From: DATHTC01 sp963746805
GTDB taxonomy: Bacteria; Actinomycetota; Thermoleophilia; Gaiellales; Gaiellaceae
Direction: 5' to 3'
Length of the DNA stretch: 64,000 nt
NCBI GenBank assembly: GCA_963746805.1
Contig: CAVVCQ010000005.1
Location: forward strand, 186,001 to 250,000
Numbering within the stretch: position 1 is the stretch's first letter; the number at the start of each line of letters is the position of its first letter. A program made the position numbers and the translations under genes. Shown piece after piece: positions 24,825 through 33,578 of this stretch. The notes under the pieces are model-generated. The model saw only the letters and a program-made list of their open reading frames with translations. It was not told the origin of the DNA and did not search any database.

Positions 24825-25978
24825 GCGCGCCCGGGCTCGGCGCGATCGCCGAGATCAAGCGCCGCTCGCCCTCGGCCGGCGACCTGCGCCCGGACGCCGA
24901 CCCGGCGCGCCTCGCGCCGGCGTACGCGCGGGCGGGCGCGGGGGCCGTGTCGGTGCTCGTGGACGCGCGGTTCGGCGGGACGTGGGACGACCTGCGGGCG
25001 GCGCGCGCCGCCTCGGACGTGCCGCTGCTGGCGAAGGGCTTCTTCACGACGGTCGACGACCTGCGTACGGCGAAGGAGTCGGGCGCGGATGCCGTCCTCT
25101 TCCTGCTCCGCGACCTGGACGACGGCCGCTACGCGGAGCTGTCCCGTGCGGCGGACGAGCTCGGGCTGGACGCGCTGACGGAGGCGCACGACGCGGCCGA
25201 GCTCGACCGCGCCGTCGCCCTCGACGCCCCGGTGATCGGGGTGAACGCGCGCGACCTCTCGACCTTCGTCATCGACCGCGAGGCGCAGCTCCGACTCGTG
25301 GCGCGGGCGAGGGGAGCTAGTGGCTCAGAGCCACAAAGTCCGATCCTCGTCGCGGAGAGCGGGGTCGAGTCGCGCGCGCAGGGGGCCGCCGCCGAGCTCG
25401 CCGGCGCCGATGCGATCCTGGTCGGCTCGGCGCTCATGCGCGCCGCGGATCCCGCCGCGAAGCTCGAGGAGCTGCTCTCGCGCCCGCTCGTGAAGGTGTG
25501 CGGGCTCACGCGGCAGGAGGACGTCGACGTGGCCGTCGCTGCCGGCGCCGACCTGGCCGGGTTCGTCCTGGCCGTGGAGTCGCCGCGTCGAGCTGCACGC
25601 GTGCTCGACGTGCCGGACACGGTGCTGTCGGTCGCCGTCCACGTCGGCGAGGCGGGCGAGGACGGCGCCGACCTCGTCCAGCTGTACGGGCGCGTCGACG
25701 GGCACCGTTCCCGCGAGGCGACCTTGCTGCGCGACGGGACGGAGGTCGCGCGCGTCCTCGACCTGCCCTGGGAGGGCGCGGATCCAAACCACCACGCGCG
25801 CGCGGCGGGGGCGACGGGCCGGATCGTGCTCGCGGGGAAGCTCGGGCCGGACAACGTCGCCGCGGCGGTCGCGCACGTCCGGCCGTGGGCCGTGGACGCG
25901 TCATCCCGGCTCGAGACCGAGCCGGGTGTGAAGGACCACGCGAAGGTGCGCGAGTTCGTGGCGGCGGCGCGGTGCTAG
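24800..25978 (+). CDS. trpC: Bifunctional indole-3-glycerol phosphate synthase/phosphoribosylanthranilate isomerase
   Basis: One 392-residue chain fuses TrpC and TrpF. Residues 1 to about 225 are the synthase barrel (IAEIKRRSPSAGDL, LLAKGFFTT, VIGVNARDLSTF, ILVAESGV). From about 230 the isomerase barrel starts with VKVCGLTRQEDVDVA and ends with VDASSRLETEPGVKDHAKV. The catalytic Cys and Asp of PRAI are visible. A short insertion (SGSEPQ, residues about 174-179) is encoded by a palindrome that also occurs at 42.65 kb. Many actinobacteria use PriA in place of TrpF, so the fused isomerase is notable. Its stop overlaps the trpB start. Confidence 0.93.
   Translation: MGRFRDALSAPGLGAIAEIKRRSPSAGDLRPDADPARLAPAYARAGAGAVSVLVDARFGGTWDDLRAARAASDVPLLAKGFFTTVDDLRTAKESGADAVLFLLRDLDDGRYAELSRAADELGLDALTEAHDAAELDRAVALDAPVIGVNARDLSTFVIDREAQLRLVARARGASGSEPQSPILVAESGVESRAQGAAAELAGADAILVGSALMRAADPAAKLEELLSRPLVKVCGLTRQEDVDVAVAAGADLAGFVLAVESPRRAARVLDVPDTVLSVAVHVGEAGEDGADLVQLYGRVDGHRSREATLLRDGTEVARVLDLPWEGADPNHHARAAGATGRIVLAGKLGPDNVAAAVAHVRPWAVDASSRLETEPGVKDHAKVREFVAAARC
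25319..25337 (+). repeat. In-frame palindromic repeat, copy 1 (inside trpC)
   Basis: AGTGGCTCAGAGCCACAAA, with the palindrome GTGGCTC-A-GAGCCAC. An exact reverse-complement copy lies at 42654-42672. Both copies lie in coding sequence and are read in the same phase as SGSEPQ. Confidence 0.7.
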
Positions 25979-27096
25979 AGCTCGGCGCCTACGGCGGGCG
26001 CTACGTCCCCGAGACGCTCGTGCCGGCGCTCGACGAGCTGGAGGCAGGCTGGCTCGCCGCGCAGGCCGACCCGGGCTTCGCGGCCGAGCTCCATGGGCTG
26101 CTGACCTCGTACGTGGGTCGGCCGACGCCGCTGTACCGCGCCGAGCGCCTGCGCCCGACGATCTATCTCAAGCGCGAGGACCTCAACCACACGGGCGCGC
26201 ACAAGATCAACAACGCGGTCGGGCAGGCGCTCCTGGCGCGGCGGCTCGGCAAGCAGCGCATCGTCGCCGAGACGGGCGCCGGCCAGCACGGCGTGGCGAC
26301 GGCGACCGTCTGCGCACGCTTCGGCCTCGACTGCGTCGTGTACATGGGCTCCGAGGACATGCGTCGGCAGAAGCCGAACGTCGAGCGGATGCGGCTGCTC
26401 GGCGCGGAGGTCGTCCCGGTCGAGTTCGGCACGCGCACGCTGAAGGAGGCGACGAGCGAGGCCATCCGTGACTGGATCACGAACGTCGAGACGACCTACT
26501 ACCTCATCGGGTCGTGCGTCGGCCCGGCGCCCTATCCCGAGCTCGTGCGCGAGCTGCAGGCCGTGATCGGCCGCGAGGCGCGGGAGCAGGTGCTCGCCGA
26601 GGAAGGGCGGCTGCCCGACGCGGTCGTCGCGTGCGTCGGCGGCGGCTCCAACGCGATCGGCCTGTTCGCCGGCTTCGTCGACGACCTCGAGGTGCGACTC
26701 GTCGGCGTCGAGGCTGCGGGCGCAGCGTCGCTCGGGAGCGGGCGGCCCGGCGTCCTCCACGGCGCGCGCTCGTCGATCCTCGCCGACGAGGACGGCCAGA
26801 TCGCCGACGCGCACTCGATCTCGGCCGGGCTCGACTACCCGGGCGTCGGCCCCGAGCACGCGTACCTCCGCGACAGCGGCCGCGCCGAGTACCTGACGGC
26901 GACCGACGAGGAGGCGCTGGACGCGTTCCGCCTGCTCACCGAGCGCGAGGGGATCATCCCGGCGCTCGAGCCGTCGCATGCGCTCGCGAGGGCGCTCGAC
27001 CTCGACGCGGAGCTCGTCGTGGTCGGGCTCTCGGGCCGGGGCGACAAGGATCTCGCCGAGGTGCTCGCGCGGCTCGACGGCTTCGAGGCCGTGTAG
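25972..27096 (+). CDS. trpB: Tryptophan synthase beta subunit
   Basis: PLP enzyme joining indole and serine. The 374-residue chain begins LGAYGGRYVPETLVPALDEL. It has the PLP Lys78 in LNHTGAHKINNAVGQ, the GAGQHGVATATV loop, and the phosphate-binding GGGSNAIG near residue 223. The C-terminal VVVGLSGRGDKDL is typical. The GTG at 25972 overlaps the trpC stop by seven bases. The protein is slightly shorter than average at the N-terminus but has all catalytic elements. Confidence 0.96.
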   Translation: MLELGAYGGRYVPETLVPALDELEAGWLAAQADPGFAAELHGLLTSYVGRPTPLYRAERLRPTIYLKREDLNHTGAHKINNAVGQALLARRLGKQRIVAETGAGQHGVATATVCARFGLDCVVYMGSEDMRRQKPNVERMRLLGAEVVPVEFGTRTLKEATSEAIRDWITNVETTYYLIGSCVGPAPYPELVRELQAVIGREAREQVLAEEGRLPDAVVACVGGGSNAIGLFAGFVDDLEVRLVGVEAAGAASLGSGRPGVLHGARSSILADEDGQIADAHSISAGLDYPGVGPEHAYLRDSGRAEYLTATDEEALDAFRLLTEREGIIPALEPSHALARALDLDAELVVVGLSGRGDKDLAEVLARLDGFEAV

Positions 27097-27197
27097 ATGC
27101 ACACGCGTGTAACCCCGGGTCCCGACCCGCCCCCCTGCTCAGGCGCCAGCCTACCGCCGAGATCCGCACCGGTGGGTGACGACTCCGTGCCGACTCT

Positions 27198-27908
27198 GTG
27201 ACGAAGACGCTCGCGATCTACCTGATGAGCGGGCCGGAGACGCCGGCGCTCGCGGAGGCGGCGGTGGAAGCCGGCGCCGACCTCGTCGAGCTCGGGTTCC
27301 CGTTCTCCGACCCGCTGGCAGACGGGCCGGTCATCCGCCGCGCCGCCGAGCGCGCGCTCGCGCAGGGCATGCGCACGCGGGCGTGCCTCGAGTGCCTCGC
27401 CGAGACGAGGGTGCGCGTCGACGTCCCGCTCGTGCCGATGACCTACGCGTCCCTGCTCGAGGCGTACGGCTACGACCGGTTCGCCGCCGACGCACGCGCT
27501 GCGGGCGCGACCTCACTCATCGTCGCCGACCTTCCCGTCGAGGCGCACCCGGAGCTCGAGCGTGTGCAGCTCGTCGCGCCCACCTCGACGGACGAGCGCA
27601 TCGCCGCCGCGGCCGCCCGCACCGACGGCTGGCTCTACCTCGTCAGCCTGACCGGGACGACGGGTGCCCGGACCGAGCTCTCCCCCGCCCTCGCCGGCCT
27701 CGCCGAGCGGGCACGCGCGCTCACCGACGTGACGCTCTACGCCGGCTTCGGGATCTCCACCCCGGAGCACGCGGCCGCGGCCGCCGCGCTCGTCGACGGC
27801 ATCGTCGTCGGCTCGGCGGCCGTGCAGGCAGCCGAGGACGGGCCGGACGCGCTCGCAGAGCTCGTGCGCGGCCTGCGCGCAGGGCTCGACTCGGCCGTTC
27901 CCGCCTAG
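27198..27908 (+). CDS. trpA: Tryptophan synthase alpha subunit
   Basis: Cleaves indole-3-glycerol phosphate to indole, channelled to TrpB. At 236 residues it is shorter than the usual 260 or so, mainly at the N-terminus. The catalytic Glu31 (DLVELGFPFSDP) and Asp42 (PLADGPVI) have the proper 11-residue spacing. The block LVAPTSTDERI, the YLVSLTGTTGAR loop and the phosphate-binding GFGISTPEH and GIVVGSAAV are present. GTG start after a 101-base gap, the only sizeable gap in the operon. Its stop overlaps the convergent coiled-coil gene. Confidence 0.94.
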   Translation: MTKTLAIYLMSGPETPALAEAAVEAGADLVELGFPFSDPLADGPVIRRAAERALAQGMRTRACLECLAETRVRVDVPLVPMTYASLLEAYGYDRFAADARAAGATSLIVADLPVEAHPELERVQLVAPTSTDERIAAAAARTDGWLYLVSLTGTTGARTELSPALAGLAERARALTDVTLYAGFGISTPEHAAAAAALVDGIVVGSAAVQAAEDGPDALAELVRGLRAGLDSAVPA

Positions 27909-28597
27909 GCCCGGGCGCGCTCGAGACGGGCGCGGGCAAGCGCCACGCTCGTCCCGACGTCCGGGTCGCCGAGGACGCTCGCCGCGAGCTCGTTCGCCTC
28001 GCGGATCAGGCGCTCGCGCTCCGTCTCGAGGCCGCTCCGGACCACGAGCAGCGCGGCCGCGACGCGCGAGGCCCACTCGTCCAGGCCGGCCAGGCCCGGC
28101 TCGGGCGGCTCGAGCCCCGCCTGCGAGATCCTCGGCACCTCCGCGAGCCGCTGCGACAGCGCCCGCGCCTCGTCCTCGAGCGCCGGAATCGCAGTGTCGG
28201 CATCGGCCAGCTCCCGCTCGAGCTCGGCGCGCGCGCCGGTCGCACGCTCGAGCCGACGCTCCCCCGCGGCGAGCGAGTCGCGGGCGCGCTCGAGCGCACG
28301 CTGCGCCGACGCCAGCCGCCGCTCGTCGCGCGAGCGCTCCGTCTGCGCGAGCTCCGCCTCCGCGCGGGCGACCTCCTCCCGCCGGCGCTCGAACTCTCGC
28401 CGGGCCTCGTCGATCGCGACCTCGGCCCCGGCCCGGCGCTCAGGCGCCGACGCGACGAGCTCCGCGAGCGCCGCCGCCCGCTCGCGGATCTCGGCCACCT
28501 CCTGCTGCCGCTCTCCCATCGTCGCCAGTGCCGCCGCGAGGCGCTCGTCGTCCTCCTCCAGCCGCCGGGCCAGCTCGATCGCGCGGGCGTCGACCAC
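27905..28597 (-). CDS. Coiled-coil protein of unknown function
   Basis: A 230-residue protein made almost entirely of charged heptad-type helix (Glu, Arg, Ala, Leu) from about residue 5 to 150. A short Pro/Gly break (SQAGLEPPEPGLAGLDEWA) and another helical stretch follow. No signal peptide, membrane segment or enzyme motif is visible. GTG start, divergent from the methyltransferase with 41 bases between starts, convergent with trpA. I do not recognise a specific family; long coiled coils in GC-rich genomes are hard to classify. Confidence 0.65.
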   Translation of the reverse strand: MVDARAIELARRLEEDDERLAAALATMGERQQEVAEIRERAAALAELVASAPERRAGAEVAIDEARREFERRREEVARAEAELAQTERSRDERRLASAQRALERARDSLAAGERRLERATGARAELERELADADTAIPALEDEARALSQRLAEVPRISQAGLEPPEPGLAGLDEWASRVAAALLVVRSGLETERERLIREANELAASVLGDPDVGTSVALARARLERARA

Positions 28598-28638
28598 GAG
28601 CCGAGTATGCCGTCTCCGGAACGCGCTACACCTCCGGC

Positions 28639-29217
28639 GTGGAGCTCGAGGAGACGACCGTGGCGGCGGGCGGCCGCGAGCTCCTGCTCCTGGTCCCGCC
28701 GGACGCGGAGGCGCTCCTCGACGAAGAGGCCTTCGAGCACGAGGAGTTCCTGCCGTACTGGGCCGAGCTGTGGCCGAGCGGCGTCGCCCTCGCGGACGCC
28801 CTGGCCGAACGGAACCTCCGCGGCGGCCGCGTGCTCGAGCTCGGCTGTGGGCTGGCGATCCCGGGCCTCACCGCGGCACTCGCCGGCGCGACCGTGCTCG
28901 CGACGGACTGGTCGCCCGACGCGATCGCGCTGCTGCGCGTCAACGCGGAGCGGAACGGCGCGGCGCTCGAGGCAGCCGTCTCCTCGTGGGCCGACCCGCG
29001 GGCCGAGCTCGCGGGCGCACCGTGGGACCTCGTCCTCGCCGCGGACGTCCTCTACGAGCGCCGGAACGGCGACCTGCTGCTGGACCTGGTTCCACGACTC
29101 ACGCACGAGGTGCTCCTCGCCGACCCCGGCCGGCCGCACCTGAAGGGCTTCCTCGAACGGGCCGCCGCCGTCTGGGCCGTGGAACGGAGCGGCACCGTGT
29201 ACCGCCTCTCGCGCTGA
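28639..29217 (+). CDS. Class I SAM-dependent methyltransferase
   Basis: A 192-residue methyltransferase of the nicotinamide N-methyltransferase/METTL-like type. Motif I is VLELGCGLAIPGLTAALAGA and motif II is VLATDWSPDAIALLRVNAERNG. The post-motif block WDLVLAADVLYERRN and the upstream PYWAELWPSGVALA are characteristic of putative protein-lysine methyltransferases in this group. The GTG start gives a normal N-terminal lead (VELEETTVAAGGRELLLL). Substrate unknown. Confidence 0.85.
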   Translation: MELEETTVAAGGRELLLLVPPDAEALLDEEAFEHEEFLPYWAELWPSGVALADALAERNLRGGRVLELGCGLAIPGLTAALAGATVLATDWSPDAIALLRVNAERNGAALEAAVSSWADPRAELAGAPWDLVLAADVLYERRNGDLLLDLVPRLTHEVLLADPGRPHLKGFLERAAAVWAVERSGTVYRLSR

Positions 29218-29262
29218 GCACGCGCAGTTAGATTCCGCCGCGTCCCCGAGCGAGGAGGCCGC

Positions 29263-30708
29263 ATGACCGAGACCCTCGTCCCCGACCCCCGCCGCTGGCG
29301 CGCGCTCGCGCTCGTCTGCGTCGCGTTCTTCATGGTCGTCCTCGACGTCTCGATCGTGAACGTCGCGCTGCCCTCCATCGCGACCGACCTCGAGCTCTCG
29401 CAGAGCACGCTCCAGTGGATCGTCACGGCGTACTCGCTCGCCTTCGGCGGGTTCCTTCTGCTCGGCGGACGGGCTGCCGACGTGTTCGGCCGCCGCAAGG
29501 TGTTCATGCTCGGGATGGCGCTGTTCACGTTCGCATCGCTCATGTGCGGATTCGCGGACAGCGGCGCGTGGCTGATCGCGTTCCGCGCCGTCGCAGGCCT
29601 CGGCGGCGCGATCGTGTCGCCCGCGACCCTGTCGATCATCAATGCGGCCTTCCGCCATGGCGGCGCGGAGCGGAACAAGGCGTTCGGGATCTGGGGCGCG
29701 ATCGCGGGGAGCGGCGCCGCGGCCGGCGTCCTCCTCGGCGGCGTCCTCACGGAGTACCTCGGCTGGGAGTGGATCTTCTTCGTGAACGTGCCCGTGGGCA
29801 TCACGGTCATCGCGCTGACGCCGTGGCTCGTCTCGGAGGGCCGCGCCGAGGACGTCGACCCGCACACCGACCCGTTCGCCGCGATCCTCGCCACCGCGGG
29901 CCTCGTCTCGTTCGTCTACGCCATGTCCAAGGCGCCCGAAGCGGGCTGGCTCTCGCTGCAGACGATCGGGCTCACCATCCTCGCCGTCCTCCTCGTCACC
30001 GCCTTCTTCGTGAAGGAGGCGCGGACCGACTCGCCGCTCGTGCCGCTCGGGCTTTTCCGCGTACGCCACGTGTTCGTCGCGAACGCGGTCGGGTTCTGCC
30101 TCGGCGGGGCGATCTTCGGCGGCTTCTTCCTGCTCACGCTCTACATGCAGGGGGTGCTCGGCTACTCGGCGCTCGAGGCGGGGCTGGCCTTCCTCGCGAC
30201 GGCGGGCACGACGATCCCCGCGGCCGGGATCGCCCAGGCGCTCATCACGCGCGTCGGCGTGAAGCCCGTGATGGTGGCCGGCCTCGCCTTCATGACGTTC
30301 GCGTACGTCTGGTACACGCAACTCCCGCCCGACGGCACGTTCTGGCGCAATCTGTTCGTCCCGTACTTCGTGAGCGGCTTCGGGCTCGCGTTCGTCTTCA
30401 TCCCGGTCTCGCTCGCCGCACTCGCGAACCTGGAGGAGCGGATCGCGGGCGTCGCATCGGGGCTGCTCAACACCTCGCAGCAGATCGGCGGCGCGCTCGG
30501 CGTGGCAATCGCCGCGACGATCGCGACCCAGCACACCGAGACGCTCCTCGGCGAGGGCGACGATCGCGCCGCGGCCCTGACCGGCGGCTACAACTGGGCG
30601 TTCTGGGTCGGCGCCCTGTTCGCGTTCGTCGGTCTGCTCATCGCGGCCCTGATCCTCCGGCGCAGCGACGTGCCGGCGGCGTCGGAGGCGCCCGCGACGG
30701 TCGGCTGA
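29263..30708 (+). CDS. MFS transporter, DHA2 (EmrB/QacA) drug efflux family
   Basis: A 481-residue proton antiporter with about 14 membrane segments. Family motifs are LDVSIVNVALPSIATDL in TM1, the motif A variant GGRAADVFGRRKVF after TM2, and ILLGGVLTEYLGWEWIFFVNVPVG (motif C/TM5-6 region). ATG start with a GAGGAGG Shine-Dalgarno, and a TAGATT -10-like hexamer upstream. It stands alone, with the nitroreductase converging from the other strand one base away. Substrate is unknown. Confidence 0.92.
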   Translation: MTETLVPDPRRWRALALVCVAFFMVVLDVSIVNVALPSIATDLELSQSTLQWIVTAYSLAFGGFLLLGGRAADVFGRRKVFMLGMALFTFASLMCGFADSGAWLIAFRAVAGLGGAIVSPATLSIINAAFRHGGAERNKAFGIWGAIAGSGAAAGVLLGGVLTEYLGWEWIFFVNVPVGITVIALTPWLVSEGRAEDVDPHTDPFAAILATAGLVSFVYAMSKAPEAGWLSLQTIGLTILAVLLVTAFFVKEARTDSPLVPLGLFRVRHVFVANAVGFCLGGAIFGGFFLLTLYMQGVLGYSALEAGLAFLATAGTTIPAAGIAQALITRVGVKPVMVAGLAFMTFAYVWYTQLPPDGTFWRNLFVPYFVSGFGLAFVFIPVSLAALANLEERIAGVASGLLNTSQQIGGALGVAIAATIATQHTETLLGEGDDRAAALTGGYNWAFWVGALFAFVGLLIAALILRRSDVPAASEAPATVG

Positions 30709-30709
30709 C

Positions 30710-31339
30710 TCACCATTCGTCCCAGTGCACCATCGTGTCGAGCGGGGCGCGGCGTCCCGGCTTGAAGTCGGTCCCCAGCGAGTACGCGACCGGGACGAGC
30801 GCCGCCTGCATCACCTCGTCGTACGGGATGCCGAGCAGCTCCGCCGCCTCGCGCTCGTGCTGCAGGTGGAACGTCGTCCACGACGTGCCGAGCCCGCGCG
30901 CACGGCATGCGAGCATGAACGACCACGTCGCCGGGACGATCGAGCCCCACGTCGAGGCCTGCGCGGCGGCCGGCTTCCCGTCCGTCCGGCCCTCGACGCA
31001 CGGGATCACGTGCACCGGCACCTCGCCGATGTGCTCGATCAGGTGCTCGACCGAGGCGAGCAGCCGCGCCGTGCTCCCACTCGCCTCGGCCGACCGGCGC
31101 GCGCCGAGGTACTTGCGGGCGACGTCGCTCCAGAGCTCGCCGAGGGCGGCCCGCTTCGCCGCGTCGGTGACGACGACGAAGTGCCAGTGCTGCCGGTAGC
31201 TCGCGGTCGGGGCCTGCTGCGCAAGCCGGAGGCACTCCTCGAGGACCTCGCGCTCGACCGGCCGCGTCAGGTCGAGACGGCGGCGGACGGCGCGCGTCGT
31301 CGAGAGCAGCTCGTCCGGCGTCAGCTCGGGCGGGCTCAT
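30710..31339 (-). CDS. Nitroreductase family protein
   Basis: A 209-residue FMN-dependent oxidoreductase. The FMN-binding N-terminal block TTRAVRRRLDLTRPV and the QQAPTASYRQHWHFVVV segment are typical, as is the C-terminal AYSLGTDFKPGRRAPLDTMVHWDEW. The region TWGSIVPATWSFMLACRARGLGTSWTT corresponds to the dimer helix. The start at 31339 forms an ATGA overlap with the MMPL transporter stop, so the two genes are co-transcribed. Possible roles are reduction of nitro compounds or quinones. Confidence 0.9.
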   Translation of the reverse strand: MSPPELTPDELLSTTRAVRRRLDLTRPVEREVLEECLRLAQQAPTASYRQHWHFVVVTDAAKRAALGELWSDVARKYLGARRSAEASGSTARLLASVEHLIEHIGEVPVHVIPCVEGRTDGKPAAAQASTWGSIVPATWSFMLACRARGLGTSWTTFHLQHEREAAELLGIPYDEVMQAALVPVAYSLGTDFKPGRRAPLDTMVHWDEW

Positions 31340-33495
31340 GCGGGCACCGGGGTCGCCTCGTCGGGCTCGTGGCCCTCGACCTCGACGTGCGGGAGCCACT
31401 CGAGCCAGCCCGGCAGGTACCAGTTGCGCTCGCCGAGCAGCGTCATCGTCGCGGGGACGAGGATCGAGCGGACGATCGTCGCGTCGAGCAGCAGCGCGAT
31501 CGCGACGCCGAAGCCCATCTGCTGGAACATGACGAGGTCGCCCATCGCGAACCCGAGGAAGACGGCGACGATGATCAGCGCCGCGCCGGTGATGATCCTG
31601 GCCGTGGCAGAGACGCCGAAGACGACCGCGTCGCGCGTGTCGCCGGTGTGCGAGTAGCGCTCGCGAATGCGGCTGAGCAGGAACACCTGATAGTCCATCG
31701 AGAGCCCGAACAGTACCGCGAACAGGAAGAGCGGGACCCAGGCCTCGATCACGTCGACCTGCGTCAGCCCGAGCAGCCCCGCGCCGACACCCTCCTGGAA
31801 CACGAGCACGAGGATGCCGTAGGCGGCGCCGACCGAGAGCAGGTTGAGGACGATCGCCGTCCCCGCCACGACCAGCGAGCGGAACGCGACCGTCAGGAGC
31901 AGAAAGCTCAGGCCGAGGACGAACGCGAGCACGATCGGGAGCCAGTAGTCCATGACGGCGAAGTAGTCGATGTTCTCCGCCGTCGTCCCGGTGACGAGCG
32001 CGCGGGCACCGGACCCGTCGAAGGCCGCCGGCACGAGGTCGTCCCGGACCCGCTCGACGGCGGTCACGGCCCGGTCGGCGAGCGCGTCGCCCACGAGCGG
32101 GACGGAGATCACCGCGAGTGGGCCGGCCGTTCCCTCCGTCACGGTGGCCGGGCCGAAGTCCGGGTCGTCCGCGAGCTCGCCCCGGAGCATGGTGATCGCG
32201 CGTGCGACCTGCGGGTCGGCCGGATCGCCGTCGACGACGATCAGCGCGGGATCGGCCGTCGCCTGTGGGAACGACTCCTGCAGCGCCATGAAGCCCTGCT
32301 TCGACACGGCCGAGTCCGGCAAGGTCGAGATCCCCGCGCCGCCGATGTGCATCCGCAGCGCGGGCGCGGCGAGGAGCAGGAGCAGGATCACGGCGCCGGT
32401 GAGGTAGAGCGCCGGCCGATCCGTCACGCGGCCCACGATCGAGGCCCAGACGCGGCTCTCGGTCCGGGCGTCGCTCGTCGCGCTCCGTCCGAGCACGGGG
32501 ATGCGCAGCGCGTTCACGCGGTCGCCGAGGAGGCTGAGGATCGCCGGCAGCAGTGTCAGCGCCGCGACCACCGAGACGATCCCGACCAGGATCGCGCCGG
32601 TCGCGAGGCTCCGCATGATGTTGCTCTGGACGAGCAGGAGGCCGACCATGGCGAGCACGAAGGCGCTGCCGCTGAAGAGCACGGCGCGGCTGGCGGTGGC
32701 GCCGGTCGCCTCGATCGCGGCCACCTTCTCGAGGCCGCGGCCACGCTCCTCGCGGAAGCGTGAGACGACGAAGAGCGCGTAGTCGATCCCGAGCGCCAGG
32801 CCCATGCCGGTGAGCATGTTCGTCACGAACAGCGAGAGCTCCCACTGCTGGCCCACCAGCGCGGTCAGGCCGAGCGCGACGGCGATCGACACGAGCGCGA
32901 GCAGGAGCGGCAGGAACGCCGAGACGAGCGCACCGAAGACAAGGACGAGCACGAGCAGGGCGACGGGGAGGCCGAACTTGAGCTCGCCCTCCTGCAGGTC
33001 GCGCTCGGAGATGACGCCGAAGTCGTGATCGAGCGTCGTCTCGCCGGTCACCGTCGCGGTGAAGCCGTCGCCGTTCGCCCCGTCCACGACCTCGACCACC
33101 CGCTCGATCACGGCATCGTCGGCGACGTTCAGCGGGACGAGGATCGCGTGCCGGTCGGCCGAGACGGCGTCCTCGCCGACGTTCCGCGCGCCGATCACGG
33201 CGCCGAGGTCGCCGGTCAGGGAATCGAGGCGCGCCTGAAACCCGGCGTCGCCGGCGGTCGCCGAGTCGGAGCGGAGGACGACGAAGTCGTCGGGCCCGTC
33301 GGGGCGGCCGTAGCGCTGCCCCATCAGGTCGTACGCCTGCAGCGACTCCGGGTCGTTGGTGACGTAGCCGTCCGAGGTGAGGCCGTCGCCGAGGAAGCCG
33401 ACGACGAGGACGACGGCGACGACGATCGCGGCGATCCAGGCGATGACGACGCGCCAGGGATGGCGGGCGGCGGTGCGGGCGAGTGTCTGCGTCAC
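31336..33495 (-). CDS. MMPL/RND family transporter
   Basis: A 719-residue membrane exporter with two halves, each with one helix, a large extracytoplasmic loop and a five-helix bundle. Landmarks are RHPWRVVIAWIAAIVVAVVLVVG, the helix cluster with NMLTGMGLALGIDYALFVVSRFREE and its counterpart GLSMDYQVFLLSRIRERY. The Asp-Tyr pairs in these repeats are characteristic of MmpL proteins. I chose the GTG at 33495 because GGGAG lies seven bases before it; the frame is open to a GTG at 33537. A 14-base palindrome (33521-33534) just upstream looks like a TetR-type operator. Confidence 0.9.
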   Translation of the reverse strand: MTQTLARTAARHPWRVVIAWIAAIVVAVVLVVGFLGDGLTSDGYVTNDPESLQAYDLMGQRYGRPDGPDDFVVLRSDSATAGDAGFQARLDSLTGDLGAVIGARNVGEDAVSADRHAILVPLNVADDAVIERVVEVVDGANGDGFTATVTGETTLDHDFGVISERDLQEGELKFGLPVALLVLVLVFGALVSAFLPLLLALVSIAVALGLTALVGQQWELSLFVTNMLTGMGLALGIDYALFVVSRFREERGRGLEKVAAIEATGATASRAVLFSGSAFVLAMVGLLLVQSNIMRSLATGAILVGIVSVVAALTLLPAILSLLGDRVNALRIPVLGRSATSDARTESRVWASIVGRVTDRPALYLTGAVILLLLLAAPALRMHIGGAGISTLPDSAVSKQGFMALQESFPQATADPALIVVDGDPADPQVARAITMLRGELADDPDFGPATVTEGTAGPLAVISVPLVGDALADRAVTAVERVRDDLVPAAFDGSGARALVTGTTAENIDYFAVMDYWLPIVLAFVLGLSFLLLTVAFRSLVVAGTAIVLNLLSVGAAYGILVLVFQEGVGAGLLGLTQVDVIEAWVPLFLFAVLFGLSMDYQVFLLSRIRERYSHTGDTRDAVVFGVSATARIITGAALIIVAVFLGFAMGDLVMFQQMGFGVAIALLLDATIVRSILVPATMTLLGERNWYLPGWLEWLPHVEVEGHEPDEATPVPA

Positions 33496-33520
33496 GGTGC
33501 TGCTCCCAACGTGTCTCGGT

Positions 33521-33534
33521 AGTGACTTGTCACT
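33521..33534. promoter_or_regulatory. Palindromic operator candidate for the MMPL gene
   Basis: AGTGAC-TT-GTCACT has perfect 6-bp arms, with partial symmetry extending outward. It lies 26-39 bases before the chosen MMPL start. TetR-family regulators often control such transporters through sites of this shape, but no TetR gene is in the window. Confidence 0.45.
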
Positions 33535-33578
33535 CACTTATTCCACCACACGCCGGCGACCGGCGTCAAGCCGAAGCC

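Noticed and set aside
25309..25345. A frameshift or boundary between two genes inside trpC
   Set aside because: The frame is continuous across the palindrome and synthase motifs resume at once, so this is an in-frame insertion.
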